From an uncultured Bacteroides sp. (GTDB lineage: Bacteria; Bacteroidota; Bacteroidia; Bacteroidales; Bacteroidaceae), in the NCBI RefSeq assembly GCF_900547205.1, contig NZ_URFY01000083.1, forward strand, positions 1-11,001: a stretch of 11,001 nt of DNA, written 5' to 3'. Under the pieces are notes generated by a model. It was not told the origin of the DNA. It saw only the letters and a program-made list of their open reading frames with translations, and ran no database searches. The position numbers and the translations under genes were made by a program. Within the stretch, counting starts at the first letter, position 1; the number at the start of each line of letters is the position of its first letter. Positions 7,217-11,001 of this stretch are shown here, in pieces.

Positions 7217-8440
7217 ATGAAAAAGAATCTTTTTATCATTACTCTCTTTTTAGGAACTTGTAGTTTATCTGCCTGGGCTCAGAAACAGGAGAAAGCCATA
7301 ACAGTAGAAGTACACAATAATTGGAATCGTGCAAAAACGGATGCACCTGTAGTTATCAACCTGCAGGAGTTGCATACGGGTTTCAAAGTGAAGTCCGCCG
7401 TAGTTATGGAAGGGAATGACGAGATTCCTTCTCAGTTGGATGATTTGAATAGGGATCGCAAGATGGATGAACTGGCGTTCGCTACTGATATACCCGCACA
7501 TGGAAGAAAAACATTCAAAGTTATACTTTCGTCTGAGAAGAATACAAAAACCTATCCTGAAAGAGTGTATGCGGATATGTTTATCACTGATTTCCGAAAA
7601 GGGAAACATCAACGGGTACAAGCTATCACCGTTCCCGGCACTAGCAATATTTATAGCATGGTACGTCCCCACGGTCCTGTTCTTGAATCGGAGTTGGTGG
7701 GCTATCGTCTTTATTTCAACGAAAAGCAGACACCTGATATTTACGGGAAATTCAATAAAGGGTTAGAGATTAAAGAGTCTCAATTCTATCCTACAGATGC
7801 GCAATTGGCTAAAGGATTCGGGGATGATGTACTTCGCGTATTCAATAGTTGCGGACCGGGTGCATTTAAAGGCTGGGACGGAGAAAAGGCAACTCATATC
7901 ACTCCGGTTGACACACGTACGGAACGCATCATTTCTTACGGTCCTGTGCGGGCTATCGTTGAAATTGAAGTGACCGGATGGAAATATCAAGGTAAGGAAC
8001 TGGATATGATGACACGCTACACATTGTATGCCGGACATCGTGATCTTCAGATAGAAGCTTTCTTTGATGAACCGCTTAAGAACGAAGTGTTCTGCACAGG
8101 TGTTCAGAATATCGTAGGTTCGGCAGATTCTTATTCTGACCATAAAGGACTTGTGGGTAGTTGGGGAACCGACTGGCCTGTCAACGATACGGTGAAATAC
8201 GCCAAAGAGACAGTAGGACTTGGAACTTGCATTCCACAGCGGTATGTGAAATCGGAAGAAAAAGATAAAGTCAATTATCTGTATACTGTCGCAGCTCCGG
8301 GTTCTCGCCGTATCCAATATCATACCACTTTCACTTCGATGAAAGAGACTTTCGGATATAAAACACCCGAAGCATGGTTCGCTTATCTTCGCGAATGGAA
8401 AGAAGATCTAGCACATCCGTTGAAGGTGAAAGTAAATTAA
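7217..8440 (+). CDS. Secreted DUF4861 family protein
   Basis: The 407-aa protein has a classical signal peptide (MKK start, hydrophobic core, AWA-Q cleavage near residue 21-22), so it is exported. The body matches my memory of DUF4861 proteins: an N-terminal beta-rich part with the DLNRDRKMDELAFATDIP stretch (74-91), then blocks such as MVRPHGP and GWDGEKATHITPVDTRTER, and a C-terminal WFAYLREWKEDLAHPLKVKV. No catalytic motif is known. The family is repeatedly found beside GH28, GH105 and GH88 genes in pectin or ulvan loci, which points to a role with uronate-containing oligosaccharides; the biochemical role is unknown. Here it lies between GH28 and GH43, 18 bp before the latter, and is probably co-transcribed with it. 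Confidence 0.82.
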   Translation: MKKNLFIITLFLGTCSLSAWAQKQEKAITVEVHNNWNRAKTDAPVVINLQELHTGFKVKSAVVMEGNDEIPSQLDDLNRDRKMDELAFATDIPAHGRKTFKVILSSEKNTKTYPERVYADMFITDFRKGKHQRVQAITVPGTSNIYSMVRPHGPVLESELVGYRLYFNEKQTPDIYGKFNKGLEIKESQFYPTDAQLAKGFGDDVLRVFNSCGPGAFKGWDGEKATHITPVDTRTERIISYGPVRAIVEIEVTGWKYQGKELDMMTRYTLYAGHRDLQIEAFFDEPLKNEVFCTGVQNIVGSADSYSDHKGLVGSWGTDWPVNDTVKYAKETVGLGTCIPQRYVKSEEKDKVNYLYTVAAPGSRRIQYHTTFTSMKETFGYKTPEAWFAYLREWKEDLAHPLKVKVN

Positions 8441-8458
8441 ATTTCCATCATACAACTA

Positions 8459-10150
8459 ATGACTAACAATATCATGAAACGATTGACACAGACCTTAGGT
8501 TTCTATCTACTTACCACCTTTTCGGTGGTGGCACAGAAAAACTATGTATCCGAAGTATGGGTTTCCGACCTAGGAAACGGTAAATATAAGAATCCGGTGC
8601 TCTATGCCGACTATTCCGACCCTGACGCTTGCCGTGTAGGAGATGATTTCTATATGACTTCCTCCAGTTTCAACTGCCTGCCCGGATTACAGATTCTACA
8701 TTCGAAGGATTTAGTGAGCTGGACTATCATCGGCGCAGCAGTACCCTATGCCCTCACTCCGATTGAAACACCGGAGCGTCCCGAACACGGCAACCGTATC
8801 TGGGCCCCCGCCATTCGTCATCACAACGGTGAGTTTTATATCTTCTGGGGAGATCCCGACCAAGGAGCCTTCATGGTGAAAGCAAAAGACCCGAAAGGTC
8901 CTTGGAGCGAACCTATTCTGGTAAAGCCCGGAAAAGGAATCATCGACACCTGCCCTTTCTGGGATGAAGACGGGAAAGTATATATGGCACACGCATACGC
9001 CGGAAGCCGTGCCGGACTGAAAAGCGTCATTTCCATCTGTGAACTCAATGCAGAAGCAACGAAAGCTATCACTCCTTCACGCATCATCTTCGACGGGCAC
9101 GAAGCACACGAAACTTGCGAAGGTCCCAAAATGTATAAGAGAAATGGTTTTTATTATATCTTCCATCCGGCTGGCGGTGTGCCTACAGGTTGGCAAGTCG
9201 TGCTACGTTCCAAAAACGTATATGGTCCATATGAATGGAAAACAGTGTTGGCACAAGGCGATTCCTCCGTCAACGGACCTCATCAGGGTGCTTGGGTGGA
9301 TACTCCTACCAGAGAAGATTGGTTCCTCCACTTTCAGGATGTCGGGGCATACGGACGCATCATGCATTTACAGCCTATGAAATGGGTAAACGATTGGCCT
9401 GTTATCGGCATTGATAAAGACGGTGACGGCTGCGGAGAACCGGTACTGACTTACAAGAAGCCGAATGTAGGAAAGACATATCCTATCTGCACTCCACAGG
9501 AAAGTGACGAGTTTGACGGATATACACTTTCTCCACAATGGCAATGGCACGCCAATATTAATGAGAAATGGGCATATTATGCAGGAGATAAGGGATATGT
9601 CAGACTCTATTCTTATCCGGTGGTGCAAGAGTATAAGAATTTGTGGAATGTAGCAAATCTCTTATTGCAAAAGACACCTTCGGACAACTTCACTGCAACA
9701 ATGAAACTGACATTCAGTCCTATTCAAAAGTATAAAGGCGAACGTACCGGATTGGTCGTGATGGGTAGAGATTATGCGGGACTTATTCTTGAAAATACGG
9801 ATAAAGGTCTCGTTCTGTCTCAGGTGGAATGTAAAAAAGCCGATAAAGGGAAGCCGGAGCAGGCTAATGCTTCTGTAGATCTACCTCAAAATACAGTTTA
9901 CCTGAAAGTTCGTTTCAGCAGTGACGGGAAGAAAATTAAAGCCAGCGAAGGCGGACACGACCTCATCGTGATGTGTAACTTCAGCTACAGTCTCGATGGA
10001 AAGAAGTACTTACCATTCGGCAATTCCTTCCAAGCAAGAGAGGGGCAGTGGATTGGAGCAAAGGTTGGAATGTTCTGCACTCGCCCGGCCATAGTGACTA
10101 ATGATGGCGGTTGGGCGGACGTTGATTGGTTTAGGATTACTAAGAAGTAG
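8459..10150 (+). CDS. GH43 glycosidase (probably subfamily 12) with C-terminal beta-sandwich
   Basis: The five-bladed propeller of GH43 spans about residues 43-335. The base is Asp54 in DYSDPDACRVGDDFYM, the pKa modulator Asp163 in IIDTCPFWDEDGK, and the general acid Glu221 in ETCEGPKMYKRNGFYYI. HFQDVGAYGR (291-300) is typical of the subfamily I know as GH43_12. Residues about 345-560 form the concanavalin-like domain seen in beta-xylosidase/arabinofuranosidase-type GH43 enzymes. Likely substrates are alpha-L-arabinofuranosyl, beta-xylosyl or beta-galactosyl side chains; the GH28 neighbour favours pectic arabinan or galactan. Two starts are possible: ATG 8459 (used here) or ATG 8474. The second gives a cleaner signal peptide (MKRLTQTL, cleavage after VVA near residue 25) and may be the true start; neither has a Shine-Dalgarno match. 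The protein is exported. Confidence 0.93.
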   Translation: MTNNIMKRLTQTLGFYLLTTFSVVAQKNYVSEVWVSDLGNGKYKNPVLYADYSDPDACRVGDDFYMTSSSFNCLPGLQILHSKDLVSWTIIGAAVPYALTPIETPERPEHGNRIWAPAIRHHNGEFYIFWGDPDQGAFMVKAKDPKGPWSEPILVKPGKGIIDTCPFWDEDGKVYMAHAYAGSRAGLKSVISICELNAEATKAITPSRIIFDGHEAHETCEGPKMYKRNGFYYIFHPAGGVPTGWQVVLRSKNVYGPYEWKTVLAQGDSSVNGPHQGAWVDTPTREDWFLHFQDVGAYGRIMHLQPMKWVNDWPVIGIDKDGDGCGEPVLTYKKPNVGKTYPICTPQESDEFDGYTLSPQWQWHANINEKWAYYAGDKGYVRLYSYPVVQEYKNLWNVANLLLQKTPSDNFTATMKLTFSPIQKYKGERTGLVVMGRDYAGLILENTDKGLVLSQVECKKADKGKPEQANASVDLPQNTVYLKVRFSSDGKKIKASEGGHDLIVMCNFSYSLDGKKYLPFGNSFQAREGQWIGAKVGMFCTRPAIVTNDGGWADVDWFRITKK

Positions 10151-10171
10151 ATAGTGCTTTATTAAAAGTAA

Positions 10172-10217
10172 GCTGTAATTCAGTTATATTAATGTGCTAA
10201 TACAACTGAATTGCAGC
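10172..10217. terminator. Bidirectional terminator hairpin between convergent genes
   Basis: GCTGTAATTCAGTT (10172-10185) and AACTGAATTGCAGC (10204-10217) pair over 14 positions with a single T/G wobble around an 18-nt loop. It lies 21 bp after the GH43 stop and 7 bp beyond the stop of the minus-strand hypothetical gene, where a shared terminator is expected. T-runs beside it are short (TTTT on the minus-strand side), so strength is uncertain. Confidence 0.65.
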
Positions 10218-10224
10218 CCGCTAT

Positions 10225-10647
10225 TTACATACAAGCCCAACCGAATTTACGAACAAGTTCTGTAAGCAGACTACGATCTTTCACAGGTAAATTGATTACT
10301 ACATTCTCACGTGTTTCTCCAGACAAGACATATCCCTCAGCGGGTAACTTATCTTCTGGCAAAGAGCTTTCCATAAATAATGTTTTCCGGTACTCTCCCG
10401 ATTGATACACAACATCATAGTATTCATTCTTATTTTCCGGTTGAAGAAAAAGTACACGTAAATCCGTCTTTCCTTCTAAAAAGGCATCCAGACGACGTGC
10501 GGATATACGGACTCCTATATAACGATATTCCGTTTCGTCTTCATACAGCAGACAGAGATACAATGTATCAAAGGCATCTCTTGCCACAAAAAGCTGCGGC
10601 GCATCACAAAAATCCAATATTTTGTCTATTCTTAATACATCTTCCAT
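10225..10647 (-). CDS. Hypothetical protein, DUF6575-like
   Basis: This is a 140-aa soluble protein with no signal peptide or membrane segment. The pattern DFCDAPQLFVARDAFDTLYLCLLYEDE (about residues 11-38) followed by YRYIGVRISARRLDAFLEG (41-59) fits my recollection of the DUF6575 family, small acidic alpha/beta proteins of unknown function; I hold this loosely. The protein ends on a Met codon. It starts two bases after the stop of the upstream small gene (TGA-TT-ATG), so the two are surely translated from one message. That layout resembles small two-gene modules such as toxin-immunity or toxin-antitoxin pairs, but nothing in either sequence proves such a role. Confidence 0.75.
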   Translation of the reverse strand: MEDVLRIDKILDFCDAPQLFVARDAFDTLYLCLLYEDETEYRYIGVRISARRLDAFLEGKTDLRVLFLQPENKNEYYDVVYQSGEYRKTLFMESSLPEDKLPAEGYVLSGETRENVVINLPVKDRSLLTELVRKFGWACM

Positions 10648-10649
10648 AA

Positions 10650-10970
10650 TCAGACTATTTTAGCTTGTGATACATTAAATTCCTTTGTTCTCCACCAAGA
10701 ATAATGGGCCAGACCAAATGTTTTCTTTATCATTCCATCTTTAGGCTCCAGAGTAACCAAAGCGATACTTGCTTTCTTGAACTTTGGAAGTTTCAGTCTT
10801 TTCTCCGCTTCGTCCTTTTCAGAAAAGAGAGAGATAGCCCTCGTTACACATTCATCTATCCCTAATCCAATAAAAACTTTATCAGGCTGCAATTTTCTTT
10901 GCGAAAAAAAGTCTTCTGTCGTAGCAGGATTACCATTAGCAATTCTAGTGCGACAAGCAAGTCGCCTCTC
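10650..10970 (-). CDS. Hypothetical protein, 5' end unclear (possible frameshift)
   Basis: The frame is open from a TGA at 10971-10973 to the stop at 10650-10652, about 106 codons. The only usual start inside it is TTG at 10892, giving an 80-aa product. That start would drop the stretch CRTRIANGNPATTEDFFSQR, which reads like real protein and resembles the NPP..EDF.S opening of a family of small uncharacterised proteins. That family later shows a GLSxxxxxxxA block (here GLGIDECVTRAIS) and ends in HYSLW (here HYSWW). A second frame, open from the window edge to TAG at 10945-10947, reads VNGDAEQL and would join this one by skipping one base near GAGAGAG (10966-10972). So the gene is either frameshifted or uses an unusual start. 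It lies 2 bp upstream of the DUF6575-like gene. Function unknown. Confidence 0.5.
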   Translation of the reverse strand, partial: ERRLACRTRIANGNPATTEDFFSQRKLQPDKVFIGLGIDECVTRAISLFSEKDEAEKRLKLPKFKKASIALVTLEPKDGMIKKTFGLAHYSWWRTKEFNVSQAKIV

Positions 10971-11001
10971 TCAATTGTTCAGCATCCCCATTCACGGGCT
11001 G

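Noticed and set aside
7763..8323. 186-aa open frame on the minus strand inside the DUF4861 gene
   Set aside because: It is a complementary-strand shadow rich in Cys, Arg, Phe and Ile, with no family resemblance.
1..11001. CRISPR arrays, tRNA or rRNA genes, insertion sequences, phage genes
   Set aside because: Reading both strands I saw no regularly spaced repeats, cloverleaf-like segments, transposase or integrase motifs.

Overview
The window looks like chromosomal DNA of a gut Bacteroides, in or near the B. thetaiotaomicron group. Three signs point there: moderate GC with AT-rich spacers, promoter elements of the Bacteroides TAnnTTTG type instead of -35/-10 boxes, and gene families typical of the genus (S9B dipeptidyl peptidase, a GldB-like lipoprotein, a GH28/DUF4861/GH43 polysaccharide-degrading set). 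From memory, not from a search, the gene order resembles the B. thetaiotaomicron region around the DPP-IV gene BT4193 and fabI BT4188. I cannot fix the species. I see no tRNA, rRNA, CRISPR array, insertion sequence or phage gene.

Left part, plus strand (1-2649): the catalytic C-terminus of a dipeptidyl peptidase IV-type enzyme, cut by the window edge. It overlaps the start of lipoyl synthase (lipA) by one base (TAATG). After a 61-bp gap comes a six-helix membrane protein ending in a degenerate Nudix-like domain.

Centre, minus strand (5234 down to 2615): an apparent operon of fabI (enoyl-ACP reductase), a GldB-family lipoprotein and an RsmI-like tetrapyrrole-methylase-fold methyltransferase with a GTG start. 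Its last gene runs 35 bp into the 3' end of the convergent membrane-protein gene. A 208-bp divergent promoter region (5235-5442) separates this operon from the carbohydrate genes; each side carries a TATCTTTG element.

Right-centre, plus strand (5443-10150): a lipoprotein GH28 enzyme with a structured, terminator-like element after it, then a secreted DUF4861 protein and a secreted GH43 enzyme with a C-terminal beta-sandwich, the last two only 18 bp apart. Together they look like part of a pectin-side-chain (rhamnogalacturonan/arabinan/galactan) degrading set. No SusC/SusD pair or regulator lies in the window. GH28 would act on galacturonan-type backbones at the membrane, GH43 would remove arabinose-, xylose- or galactose-type units, and the DUF4861 protein has no known function.

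Right end, minus strand (11001 down to 10225): two small tightly linked hypothetical genes. The upstream one lacks a normal start codon in the window and may be frameshifted at a GAGAGAG run; the downstream one is a 140-aa DUF6575-like protein. A 14-bp inverted repeat between the convergent GH43 gene and this pair is a probable bidirectional terminator.

The least explained items are the membrane-anchored dead-Nudix protein, the DUF4861 protein, the interlocked palindromes at 7116-7165 and the small gene pair at the right edge. I see no clear evidence of a wholly new multi-gene system.
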